Shown in pieces: positions 11,397 to 23,700 of a stretch of DNA of 64,000 nt. The stretch is from positions 4,255,855 to 4,319,854 of the forward strand of contig NC_134030.1 of assembly GCF_964204645.1 (NCBI RefSeq), in the 5' to 3' direction. Under the pieces are notes generated by a model. The model had not been told where the DNA came from. It made no database searches and saw only the letters and a program-made list of their open reading frames with translations. The position numbers and the translations under genes are program-made. Each line of letters opens with the position of its first letter. Positions within the stretch are counted from its first letter, which is position 1. Source of the stretch: Tubulanus polymorphus (lineage: Eukaryota > Nemertea > Palaeonemertea > Tubulaniformes > Tubulanidae).

Positions 11397-13332
11397 AAAA
11401 CCCTCCCTTGCAACTAAAACTATTAACAAATCGCAATATGCAACGAATATATACATTATTTCCGAGTCAAAAACAACATGATATATATATATTCGACTTG
11501 AAGATTTAATATCGTTTTTCTCATACATAGGAAATACGTATGTTAAATTACTTAGAAACCAATGATATATTCGATAACCAGTTTGTATTCATCGAACGAT
11601 TACCAATTTTTTTTTCAATTTACGCAGTTCTAATTCACTAGAGAACATTCTGTTGTTGATCTTAAAATAGGGATTGTCCCCATTATTTATTTATTTGGCT
11701 GATAAATTTTGTTTGATTTTTCGATTGAGTGTCCCTTACAGACCCACCACACCTGCCGGGAGCGAAACAGGGGGAACATTCTGTTGTTACATGTATAGGC
11801 TTGCTCCCACGATGAAAAAATTCCAAATGATAAGAGATTTTTTATTAGAGATAGGACATCTGTTTATTCTTGGTCGATAATGTAAATGTAGATTGATATC
11901 GTCAGGAGAACTCGTCACTATCTTTGGAAAAAATGTATATACCCATGTAAAGACTCTTCCGTTCAAAATGGCTACCCGTATATACACTGGCTTGTGCCAC
12001 GTGTTTTGATGTGTGTTGGGATCTAGGTTTGATTTTTAACGTCTGTCATATCATTATTCCATGCGGCCAATCACTACTTTTGTACCCAAGATTACATTTC
12101 ACTTTGTCGTCTTTCTAGGTCAACGTATAAAATGCATAAGGCTTATTCTATTCTCACGAATAGTATTTAGTATTAATCGAAAACTATATATTATTGAATT
12201 CTTTATTAGTTTTAGCATTACATCTGATTTTCTTCAAACGAGTGCGGTTTAAATAGATTAACGGTTATCAATAGTTATTATTGACGTAAAAGCGTGTTGT
12301 GATACTGAAGTATGAAATGCATATATATTGTGAAATAAAATGTTCTTCTTGGTTGAATTTATCTTTATGTATCTTACATCTTGGATCAACCATTAACCAC
12401 TCCATTTGGAGCATCAATCTGCTCGCCATTTGTTTCCCCGAAGATAGCATAAAATGCTGGTTTTTGCGATCGATCCGAATCCGTTTCGAAAAAGGTACGT
12501 AACCATATAAAGACAGAGCTCTGTGAATATATCCATTGTATTTAAAATCTATATTAAAACATTGTATCTAAAATCTATATTGACACATTGTGTTTAAAAT
12601 CTATATTGAAATTTATATATCCATATGCATGAAGTTAAAAATATTAATGATCAAAATTATAAATATTAACAAAATAATCAACGAGTTCTTTACGTTCAAA
12701 TGTAAGCAGTACCAGAATCTATTTACTACACGGTCGTAACACGCAACGAAATATACATTACTTTCACAGAGTGCTATTATAGACAGGCCCAAAACTATTG
12801 AAATGAAAAATCTAAAATATCATATCTCACTCCCATCTTTTGGAATTACTGTAAGACCATTATTTCATTTCTAAATATATTTAAACTATACATACGTGTA
12901 AATACATGATTAATTCTAATGTAATCCATCAAAATCATGCGATATAATGCATAATGTCCTGTAATTTACAGAATGTGTATGAATGTGCGTTTATAGGCTA
13001 CTGGACGTTTGAGGCTAAAAATCATCTTTTAACTTCACCAGATGTGCTCAGCGTTTTGTTCACAAATCCAAAGATTACGAATGAGACGAATGAAATATTA
13101 TACAGTTCGGAAATATAACTGTCGGTGTAATTCATTGTACAGTAAACGTCACCTTACTCAGGCATGATGCTATATCCGCACTTTCGACTAACTCGGACAA
13201 AAACGATGGCACTTTTTAATTTCCAACATTATGTTTCTGACCCTTAAACGCAATCGTTGCCTTTGGGCCTTTTTGCAAAATCCTTTCGTTTTCTTTGTCA
13301 GAGGCTCGGTTTAGTGTAAAATGAAATATGAT
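11397..13332. other. Convergent intergenic region with lipoxygenase 3'UTR
   Basis: An AATAAA at 12334-12339 is the first good poly(A) signal after the lipoxygenase stop codon. The region is AT-rich. It also holds one copy of a 50-bp dispersed repeat (about 11727-11776) and a 26-28 bp tandem repeat (12534-12609). I see no further coding sequence. Confidence 0.5.
12534..12609. repeat. AT-rich tandem repeat, three units
   Basis: Three adjacent copies of a 26-28 bp unit containing TTTAAAATCTATATT are visible, with small differences between copies. Confidence 0.8.
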
Positions 13333-14229
13333 TTAGTTTGACGAAAGCAGTATGTCGGTCTCCGAATCGCTTTCACCTGGCTGTGGCGCCAACAAAGCGC
13401 GTTTAAACTCGCGACGATCATTCATATTTTCTAAGTCGATTTCTTCGATATTCGTCTCGCGTCTGTAGCCAAGAATTCTACAATAGAAAACATTCACAAT
13501 CGCTCCAATCGTGAATATAACTATCAAAATTATCAACGCATGCCAGCCGAACATGATTGTCGTGATCATTAAGTGCTCGTGGTCTTCGCTGGACCATCTT
13601 TCGCCACTTCTCCTCGGGTTGTAGAGGATGAAAGCTACCTGCCAAAACCAGGTACCTTGTAGCAGGACGAAAAATGCACTAGTTAGTCCGGCGAGGACGT
13701 TATTAGGGAATCGCATCTGGACAAGTATGGCTAGGGCACTGCAGAATATGGCGTATAGCAGTAGCGTGTGTATTTGAATATCGATAGCATTTCGACCGAA
13801 AAGGTGGAACTTGAACAAGAGTCCTTCGACTGTAAAAGCCAACGCCAAGGCAATGTAATCACTATTCTTCGGCACGAATCTCACTTTGTGATGCAGCAAG
13901 ATATCCACGATACCGCTGACGATAAAAGGGGCATACATCGTGGAATGTTGTTTGTTTCCAATATACACAACGAACCTTCCTCCTTGCATGTAGCTATTGG
14001 TCACTTCACCGAATATTCCGATGCTCGCCACTAGAATCTTTATGACGCCTTCGATTTGGTACCTTTTGAAACATCCACAAAGACATGCTAGCGGATACGT
14101 GGCGGAATTGCGGTATGTCGAGCTTTCGTATTTTGATTTAAAGTATCGAATCCATATTTGTATTGTCCAGTGTAGCGCGAACACTAAGAAAAAACTTCCC
14201 GGCAAAACGTGACCCTGGAAGGATCCCAT
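13333..14229 (-). CDS. TMEM45: TMEM45 family multi-pass membrane protein
   Basis: This is an intact single-exon reading frame of 298 aa. I start at the ATG at 14227-14229, giving MGSFQGHVLPGSFF, which matches the conserved TMEM45 N-terminus. The frame stays open 24 codons further upstream, but a TTTAG acceptor directly before GATGGG suggests a 5'UTR intron joins there. About seven hydrophobic segments are present. Family signatures include QHSTMYAPFIVSGIVD, the histidine-containing FKFHLFGRN and DIQIHTLLLYA segments, and LQGTWFWQVAFILY. The tail is hydrophilic and acidic (ESDSETD). TMEM45 proteins (DUF716) are endomembrane or lysosomal proteins of uncertain activity. The gene converges with the lipoxygenase gene. 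Confidence 0.93.
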   Translation of the reverse strand: MGSFQGHVLPGSFFLVFALHWTIQIWIRYFKSKYESSTYRNSATYPLACLCGCFKRYQIEGVIKILVASIGIFGEVTNSYMQGGRFVVYIGNKQHSTMYAPFIVSGIVDILLHHKVRFVPKNSDYIALALAFTVEGLLFKFHLFGRNAIDIQIHTLLLYAIFCSALAILVQMRFPNNVLAGLTSAFFVLLQGTWFWQVAFILYNPRRSGERWSSEDHEHLMITTIMFGWHALIILIVIFTIGAIVNVFYCRILGYRRETNIEEIDLENMNDRREFKRALLAPQPGESDSETDILLSSN

Positions 14230-14301
14230 CCTAAATTCCTTTAAAATGTGACACTTGCCATTACTAATCCTAAACCTAAAATGTATAGAGAAAGAATTCA
14301 T

Positions 14302-17300
14302 GTGTATTTATATTTGAAAACATTAGGCCACGTAGTCTGGTGAGTTTCTAGCTCGAAAATCATGGGGTTCGACGCATTCCCCAACACAGCGAGCTCAACG
14401 AGCAAAAAATCTGCACAACGCCCAAGCAAAGCTACATGTGTAATATGATTGGTTGACCCTGTGTCTAAAGTATACGTAGTATGATGAGAGTAATGAGAAC
14501 GTGTCCTACTGATGAGATTCGGTATATAATCCTCTCCGCTTCTAAAACACCACTTACGTAATGCCAACTAAGCTTAAAGCTTGGAACGATTACCAGTACC
14601 TGTACTGTCTAGACAGTGCGCATTTAAACGCCGCAGGTACGGAACTGTACAAAGGCAGGTTTAAATACCATGTAGTTCGTATAGATCTAATACGTAGCGT
14701 GCATATCCGCAGCGCTATAGATAGATCATTAAACTACAGCGCAATGCACTATGTCACGTGTGCTTTTTTATTGCTTTTGTGACAATTTCAATGGATCTCA
14801 AAATAGGGACGCGTTCATGGTGTAGAGGTTCGTGGAGATGGTGCTGTGAACCAGTATTTATGTTGGCCTACGCAGCGGACCTGTGGATGTCGTTTTAATC
14901 GTGCTTAGTTCGTTGGACTCTATCTTCGTGCGAGCGATAATTCATGATCATTATGACAAAGTTGTTGTCGCATAGTCGTTTCTGATATTGAAGACAACCG
15001 GGACAGGCAGGAAGGAGTGAACCACCTCACAGTAACTTCCCGCTATAGATCATTCGGATTTAACACGTTACTTGATTTCCGATTTCAAAATCAAACCCCC
15101 TGTTTCGTTCCCGGCAGGTGTGGTTTGGTTTGTAAGGGACACAGCATCAAAAATAATCAATCTATCCAATTAAATAACAGGGTCAATCACTATGAAGTCG
15201 GATCGGCCAAAGTCGAATGTCGCTTATATCGGATGGATAGTGATGGTCCCGATTTTTCCCTCCCTTTTTCGAAGTATACATTTTAAAGTCGGGTTTCATC
15301 TCGTACCATTTTTCTTGGCCCCAAAATAAAAAATCAGTTAAGATCACTCAGTCGCAGGGCAATTTTCATCACATTGCAGTTTGATTTCTTCCCTTTCCGT
15401 CCCCTGTTCTCTGGTTTTAAATCGATGAAAAATGTCACGTCAACAGTCGTTATTTCAGATTCGGTAAGTGTATTAGACTAGAAAAATAAACCCGAAATAT
15501 TTCAGTGTTTTAAAATCATTACTCGAAGATGTTGATTTAATTTTTCCGTTTACAGAAATTAATTCTCGAGTCTAATACGTATCCACTTCTCGCCGTCGAG
15601 CTCTTTCACTGAGAATGAAGATGAAATTACCAAAATATATTTTTGTATTTATAAAAAGACAACTTTATTTTCAAATAGTACATTTCCAGCCGGCGAACAT
15701 CGATCAGCGACCGACCCCAATGGGGCACCCGCAAAAACTTATTATCCCGCCAGATGGCGTGACGAGCGATAGGTGGTTCGTTGTCTAAATAATGTCCGCG
15801 TCATTTTCAATGAACTTTGAACTGGGTTTTAGACTCCCCAATCCATATCATCACAGCACCCACCAAATATACAATACTTTCATCCTTCTACTCAGATATC
15901 GGATAGTCTTCTTGAATGATTGATTCATTTAAAAGAAAAGATTTTTAATTGAAGAAATTGCACGCGGACGACCAACTATCTACTAGCTTAACCCGGCGCA
16001 TCCTCGCCTGCCATACGTGGAATCCTCGTTTTGCCACAGTAACACTACGGGTACCCAATTCTGACTCGGTGTATCGATACACAGGTTTACAAAAAAATAC
16101 ATGCACACAATATCTTATATAATCGTGTCTTCATTATATGGTCACTTCAAATTATTACAATTTTCTTTTAAATGCGGAATAATGCATATACTAGTACACA
16201 ACTGATCCGAGTTTCTAAAAGTTGGTGTCATCACAATAAGGCATTGAACATGTTGAAAAGGCTGTATAGGCCCTATACATGACTCCTGCATCCTATACGG
16301 TACCTGATCTACTACGGCGTGAGTCAGGAACACGATTAGGCGCGAAATCTGATTACTCGTTTTTTTCTGAATGAATAGTAATGAAAGAAGACAGAGGTAT
16401 TTCATGAAGTGTACAAAACGCTAGATCGATTTTCATTTTCAATGAGCGTTTTTAAATAAGGAAAAGTGACCGAATAAAACGGGTGAAAGGAAATCGCCTT
16501 GTTTTAGGATCCATGCATGGATAGAATTCCGAAGTGCAGTCGTTTAAACAGTTACAGTTGAACCTCGATAACACGATTCCGTTTAAGACGAAACCCGTTT
16601 ATATCACGATGATTTGCAGCATGTCTCAGCTAAGATAACTTATAACAATCAAGATTTGGATAAAATACGAAACCCGTTTATTACGACAAATTTACTTCTG
16701 TCCACAAGGTTCAACAGTATATATCTACACATGGAAATTGAATCTGGTTCCTTTTGATTCCATAAAATATTTTTGTATCTGTTTCCTTATTAGTGGGTTA
16801 CCAGATTTGAGACAAAGTAACATTCTATATACATCAATATACCAGCTGCAAAAAGAGATCGAAATAGGAAATATCAGATATCCAATATCTAGATTTCATA
16901 CATTGAATAATACCCTGTCTTCATTCCTAGTATTGAATGTTATCGCTCAGGAAATAAAAAATAACACACACAATAGGCCTACTTGACTGGTGTAATTTCA
17001 GAATGGACGTGGAGACATCTGGTTAAAATTGCTTTTCAAATTCGGCTTCTCGTTACATTCAGTATACGTACACGGATTGTTGAGCAAATAAACATGTTCG
17101 TTTAAGACTGAACAAGGCTTTCGACTCAACGAAAAATGGGAAAAGTCGTTTTGTCAAAATTGTTGTTACTATGAACAGCGAGATCGCGGTATGAGGAGCA
17201 GGGTCATTTAGGCGGTTGGGGGTCCTCCCCAAAACGGCAAAAAGAATGAATCATCCACTCTCAGTATCTGGACACATTTTTAAAACAAAATGACCTACAA

Positions 17301-17597
17301 AAAATGTTACCCACGCAAAAATAGGGAACGTTTGGGTCCCACCCCTCCAGTAAATCCGCCCCAGGCAATATCATCGACATTATCATTTCGGTCATGACGT
17401 AAATCATAGCATATATAAATAAAATAAGATAAATATTTACTTATGTTCATACATTCTGACAGAATATCAATGCACTCATAAATTCAACGATAGTCGTGAG
17501 CAGATTTTCAGCTTATCATGTAAATAATGGGACTTCCCAACACGATATCCTGGGGTTGTTTTTATGTTTTCGTTACATAAAAATGTGTACATGTACA
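14302..17597. other. Intergenic region between TMEM45 and bZIP genes
   Basis: No coding exon is supported. It contains the presumed promoter of the TMEM45 gene, including a CTTACGTAAT bZIP-type site at 14553-14562, a second copy of a 50-bp dispersed repeat (about 15096-15146), and a degenerate CAGTTGAACCTCGATAACACG end near 16553 typical of pogo/Tigger-like elements. Confidence 0.45.
15096..15146 (+). repeat. 50-bp dispersed repeat, copy 2 (inverted relative to 11727-11776)
   Basis: The block from CCCCCTGTTTCG through GTAAGGGACAC matches the reverse complement of 11727-11776 with only a few mismatches. The two copies flank the TMEM45 gene in opposite orientation. The flanks are not similar, so only the core is conserved. 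Confidence 0.75.
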
Positions 17598-17603
17598 TTT
17601 ATT
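17598..17603 (-). terminator. Poly(A) signal of the bZIP gene
   Basis: AATAAA on the minus strand lies about 150 bases after the bZIP stop codon. Confidence 0.55.
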
Positions 17604-17753
17604 AGATAAATCAGTTACACAATCCCCGCACGAAACATCTGTTGATATAAATATATATGATAGGCCAATATACGTATATACCTGAGATTGCAAGTAGATA
17701 TGTTTAAAAAATAGGCAAAACCACAATCAAACACGCGATGATAAACGTCTGTA

Positions 17754-20700
17754 TCAAGAAGAGCGTTTCTGTAACAGTAGCTGTCGCAACGAATTCGCCT
17801 CCTCTCGGAGAGTTGCCACCTGAGCTCGTAAAATGGCGTTCTCTTTCTCCAAAAAGCTGGCGCGAATAGCGATTTCATCCTCACGCGCCTTTCGATGATC
17901 TCGAGATTTTTTTGCCGCTAGATTATTGCGTAAGCGTCGCTCGTAGTAACGACCATCTTTTTCGTTATCGGGAATCGGTTTCTTCGAGCAGCGCGGACGC
18001 TTCTGACCAGACGAGATGGATCGGCCAATCGTCGCCGAACCGTAGCCACCTGCAATTAGAGATACATATATTATTTGATATGTAATCCCGCCAACAAGTA
18101 CACCTGAAAATAGCATAATCTTCTGTTCTAACCACTCATAGACCACTCTACAGAGTTGCCCTTGACAATAAACTATGGATACATATCTAATATGAATTCA
18201 TTTTCTAAAAATCCGGCATACTAAATGCGATGCGATGCACCATTTACGCGTGGGCGCATTAAACATCGATATAGAATGGTATAATGTTTAAACCAGTTGT
18301 AAACCATAGATTCGTCCGGTGTGCTGTATACAATAAAGGGCTGCTCTTTTTCCAGCAATGACGCAGGTTTGATAACTTTGACCTTAATAAACTAGAAAAA
18401 CATTGCAACGCATAACATAACAGAAAATAGCGACCGCAAATTTAATAGCAGTCGATAAAACCGATTCTAACTAAATTACAACTTTCTGAAGATTTCTGAA
18501 CGAGCGTGGTCTGTCCGTTCGAATATTACAAAGACGGCGAGATATCGATGAAGAATATGGCTGCGGCGGCGGCGGCGGGCACACGCGACAGATGAAACGA
18601 CAGACGTCAGAAAATAACGGTCAAACAATGAGAAAATACAACTAGTTACACGCGAGTAAATAATCAGTCAGCTTGACCAGTGGCTAGTCTCTTTGTTCGA
18701 CGTGGTAACTGACCACTCGATGACCAATTCGAAGCTATTCGGATAATAAATCTGGTTTACAATCTCTTCTGGCACTCGCTTAATCTTCCGCCATTTCTTT
18801 ATTTGATCTCAAATTGTCCATCTGTGATGCTAAGCCGTCCATTCTTCCGTGACATGAGACGCTCGCCGTTCATTATCATACGTTTAACCGAAGTCGCCCG
18901 TTTATTAAACACTACTCGAGGCATGCAGGGAGGTGCCGCCCTTGCATCCCGCTGTAGGGTATCGTTGTCTGTGTAAATAGGCCTATATAATCGTATACAA
19001 TCAAATAACCGTGTTTCAAAAATGATCGGTGTTTGTGTATGTTTAACGAATATTTCTATTTTGAAAGGAGTCAAATTAGCTGTAGGAAATAATGATCATT
19101 GAAGGGAACATTATTCCGCTCAAATCAATTTTTTGACAACTTAGTCGGATATTTGAGTGGAAAATCCCTATATCGAGAATGGGCACCCTTTAAAATCATT
19201 CCTTCACCTTTATAGAAGTATTTTCCAGCTAAAGGTTAAAATGACACGTTATCTATATTATATACGTACTTGCATTTTTATCGCACGGTAAAACATGAAA
19301 TAAATAGTTTCATCTGATTCAACAAATATGTTTATTCTAGGGTAATCGGATCGCTGCCCATGACGTGTACAGTTTACGCAACTGTTCGGCTTCGATTTTT
19401 CTGCAACCAACAGAAGATTAAACACGTTGGTGAACGCTGGCAAACCAACAATTCTATTGAAAAACAGATGCTTCGCTATATGGGAATTTTCAACTCCGAG
19501 GAAAAAAGACTAATGGACATTGTTCATCTGGTCCGTAGAATTCGATAATTCCGAACTCGTATTTATTTAAAACGGTTGATACAGTTTTTGATGATAACTC
19601 GAGGCAATGCGGCATCAGCCACGCGTCTTTTCTCTTGATTCCAATCGAAGAAACTATTTAAAGACTCGGCAGCGAATGATTATGTTTTTCTGACATTGTT
19701 TCCATGAATATCAATGTTGAATGCGCATTGTTCATTTATCGGATTATAACATCGACCGCCGCTGCCCGCTGATGACCAGTCAGTCAGCAGCCCATAAAGA
19801 AAACAAAGAACAGAAGACTCACTTCAGACTGAACTTGCAAGCTGCGTTCGCTCACCACTATAGCAAGACTGTTCTACGAGCTGAGATGATTGCTCGTAGG
19901 GCTGTTCTAAACGGGTCCGTACCAGGAACGTGCCAAATCAGTGTCCGTTCACACACGCGCGTTAAGATACCTAGCAACGACTGGCACCACAAGATGTCGC
20001 CATGAGTATTTCACCCCAGAATTTATATCTAAACGATAGATTTATACGAGTCCCTGGCTGTTATTTATCTTTAAAATTTTGATGATCGCAGCTTATATCT
20101 GGACACATCAATTTGGTGAATTGCATGATATTTCCAAAGCAATAAGAGCAGATACTTCATGCGAGCGAAACACGTGCAATAAACAGATTTTAAATCAATA
20201 ATAATTTAACACGTGCAAAGGGTCCGTTTCCAGAATTTGTAGAAGAGTATTTTAAAGAAATATTTTGAAGTATTCAGAAGTATTTTGCGTCGGTTCAAGT
20301 TGGCTCGGTCTAAAATGGAATGGTGCAATTTGGATCGGACGTTTTGCAAATTGGAACTGGCCAAATTTAGACTGGTCTAAATAACGTCGTGCGAACGCGC
20401 CGACAATTTCACGAGAAATTGATAAACTACGTTTACACCCTATAATATTTACTCATACAAAAACAAATAACTATAAAGAATATCATATTCAATTCATTCA
20501 ATCGTTAGAACGGCGTCACTTAACATAATTCCACCAATTTACGATCGAATAAGAAAATGTTATTTTCTCCTTAATTTCCCCAAACAACCAACCATCAGTC
20601 GGCTTCACGCCTTAGTCAGTGACACGCTGTGCGTAAAAAAAGAGCTTCGAATTTTCAAAAGCCTGTTTTAAAAATGCTTTTTTATGTAACAGTTGAAATA

Positions 20701-23700
20701 TAAGCATATATGTATATATATATCATTATCTGGTGTTCTTTGGTCGAAGAGTTCAGAAGCCACAGGTGCAAAAAACAGTAAACATCTCATTTCAAACAAG
20801 TAAATAAATTTATTGCCGCTTACTTTTTCGAGAGTAACATTTTCCCCTCTTTTTGCATAGTGCAAGTGATGACAACGTATGAATATCGGGTCAGGTCAAG
20901 TAATGAACTCCACTTGTTAATAAGCAATTCAAATAGTGTGCGATTAACTTTTACTCTTATTACATATTTGTCGCTCAATAATTTAATGTAGTTTGTTATT
21001 AGCATTATTCATATATTACATGAATACTTAAATAATATCCTATTCAACGCTGGTATCATACATGAAATAACTCCCGAAAACATTTGCGGCAATGAATTCA
21101 TTAATTCATTTCAAATTGAGATTGCTACTGTTTTTGCTTTTATGATTTTCAATTATCTGAACTGTTGATGAATACATATTTACCCCAGACGTTATAAACG
21201 GACGATCTAGATGAGTCTAGCAGTGGTAGAGTTGGAAACCGCGTCGGCGAAGAGGAAATAAGAGCCGGATCACAACCGGGAGGTACCATCAGCAGTGCCG
21301 GTGGTGTCAGCGAAGAATCGTCGCTGGATCGAGCCATTTGCTGAGATTGGTTTACCGATACGTTGACGGGAGCCGTACCGTTACAGTTGAAGAAAATGTT
21401 CCGCGTTCTGTCCAAAATTTCCATTGCATTCGTCGTCGTCGGCAGACGAGAGATGTGACGGTTACCATCGAATCCCGCGCAGACGGCCATCGAAATTCTG
21501 AATTGTTTCTTATCCCGTACGATGAAAATAACAGTGGCCGCGGTGAAACAACGATTACTAATGAATTAAAATAAACCGAAATATCCTAAGCCATGGCCGA
21601 ATACAGTCCGATTGGTTCGCCTTTTCAGAGATATGGTGATAAGTCCGAACTTATTTTTCTAAGCTTCAATAATTCGGATCAGTGAAATTCCTGCAAGTGT
21701 ACGCACACGCACGTGGATTTTAAGAGAAATGAATAATAACGTAATAAAGTTATTATAAATACTTGCGACAAGTCGTAATGTTATTGAAAAAAGAGCTAGC
21801 TGCTTATATCCAACACTATTGATTCGCTGTGTACCAGCTGATCAATTCCAGTTGACAATAAAAACACGTGTCGCGCTTACTACTGACAATACAGGAATGG
21901 GATCGTATAGTGGTTGTGTTTTATAAAAACAGAAGTAGATGGCGGTGCTCGTGTCGTGTGTCCGTCGTGCGCCTGTTCCCTCGTCGGATTTTGCTGCCGC
22001 TTCTGATTCCGCAGCTACTGTTGCCCCTTCCGATTCTGCGGCTACTGTTGCCCCTTCTGAGTTTCTGCTGCTTCTGACCGCTTTATCTACGACGATGCCC
22101 CACGATTAGCCATGCTTAACCAATGTATAATCGATCAAAAACGTATATATTACCAGATGACAACCTCATAATCAACCGCGCGATTTTCATGAATCGAATT
22201 GCTTAAAAGAGTTTAAGTCGTTTGGACAAAAATAATAAAGCTATGCGAAATTAGAAAAAAAAAACTTTATAGTTAATCGTTCATCAGTTCATGTGGTGTA
22301 CATGACATTTCTATTGAATCGATTCTTATTGGCTGTTATAACAACTGGATACTAGACAATCGATATTCGCCTTGATAATTCGATTACTATTATGAATGGA
22401 ATCGTTATCGGACACATACATGATCCCTTTGTCCTCGGTATTTTCACGAACACCGTTCAGAAATAGAGAACGCATATTAGCCAGAAAGTTCGCTTTCATA
22501 ATTCGTAGGCCTATAGGGTTTTATATCGCATTTATCGTGAAGATTTATCCAATCCAACACACGTTGCTGCCGCACCTGCAGCGACGAATCACGCCGCACA
22601 CGAATTAACGATGTCGTATGATAAAATGAAAATCGTAGTTTCAGTAGCGGTTGCAAGGCTGCATCCAGCTTTTGGAAAAAAGGTGTATTTTTACAGAAAA
22701 GATGTGCACTGTGAGTTGCGGGAGGTCTTGACTTCCTCCCATAAAATTATTGAAAAATTCTATACACCATGGTTGCGTTCTGGGATCATTTTACAACATA
22801 ATACTCGTCCTCGTATTACCAGCAAATCAAATATAAAATCATCAATTGAAGGACTTGGCCGATATCTGGTTCATGGAGAACACTGGCATTGGGAAAACAA
22901 TTTTAATAGTATTTCAGCGATCACATTTTCCAATGTCGAATAACTCCATTGAAATAACAATTTTATGACTATTATTACGGTTTACACGGCTCTCCTACCA
23001 TAATCAATCCAAAAGCTAAAAACCATATGATTTAACCAGTCGATTATTTAGACTTAAGTTATAAGTTATACGAATGGATGGACCTTGAAGCCAAACTAGT
23101 CCTCGATTTTCTATCATTGTCAAACTGATTTGACATCATCGATGACGGACGGTTTACCGAAACGTCAGGCCGAATAAGAATGGCTTCTACCAACAAAATA
23201 CTGACCGGATTCCTCGCAATCGTCACCACTCGTTCTCGATTCCACCATCGATACCCGAGCTCTTGAGATCTGTTTTTCCGATAGTCTCTTCATCGCCACC
23301 GGCTTCGCTACTACCAGGTTAAATTGTTCGTGAACAGTAGTACTATCGCAGGACACTCGTGGACTGCCTGAAACGATTCGAAAACAAACATTTCTCCAAT
23401 CTTTTTTTCGCGAATACGGGACCATTCAAAAAGAGTGATTAATCACGATACGTAAAAGTCGTCGACGCTTTTTGCCATGAAGTCAATTTCAACCAACTGA
23501 TTTTAGACATAGAATAAGCTGTGGCTAGGCCTATGATTCAATCGAAATCTAACTAAAAAGTGTCTATCTATCGCTGTCTCTATCTATGTATACCAGGTGG
23601 GGTTAACAGCGCGTTTCGCTCGTTCGTCTTCATCTCGATGAAGTTACCCTGTTCAATGGGCGGCTCCGCGCAGAATGATGATTGCAACATAGATAGTTCG

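Noticed and set aside
14298-14567. 89-codon minus frame with DTGSTNHIT, resembling a retroelement protease motif
   Set aside because: The rest of the frame has no Gag-Pol features, and the match is a few residues only.
15017-15286. 89-codon plus frame
   Set aside because: It overlaps the dispersed 50-bp repeat and has no protein-like signature.
19721-20005. 94-codon plus frame
   Set aside because: No domain, no splice context and no start context; it lies in a bZIP intron.
22611-22943. 110-codon plus frame in a bZIP intron
   Set aside because: No domain or paralog is recognisable and it is antisense to a well-supported gene; composition fits chance.
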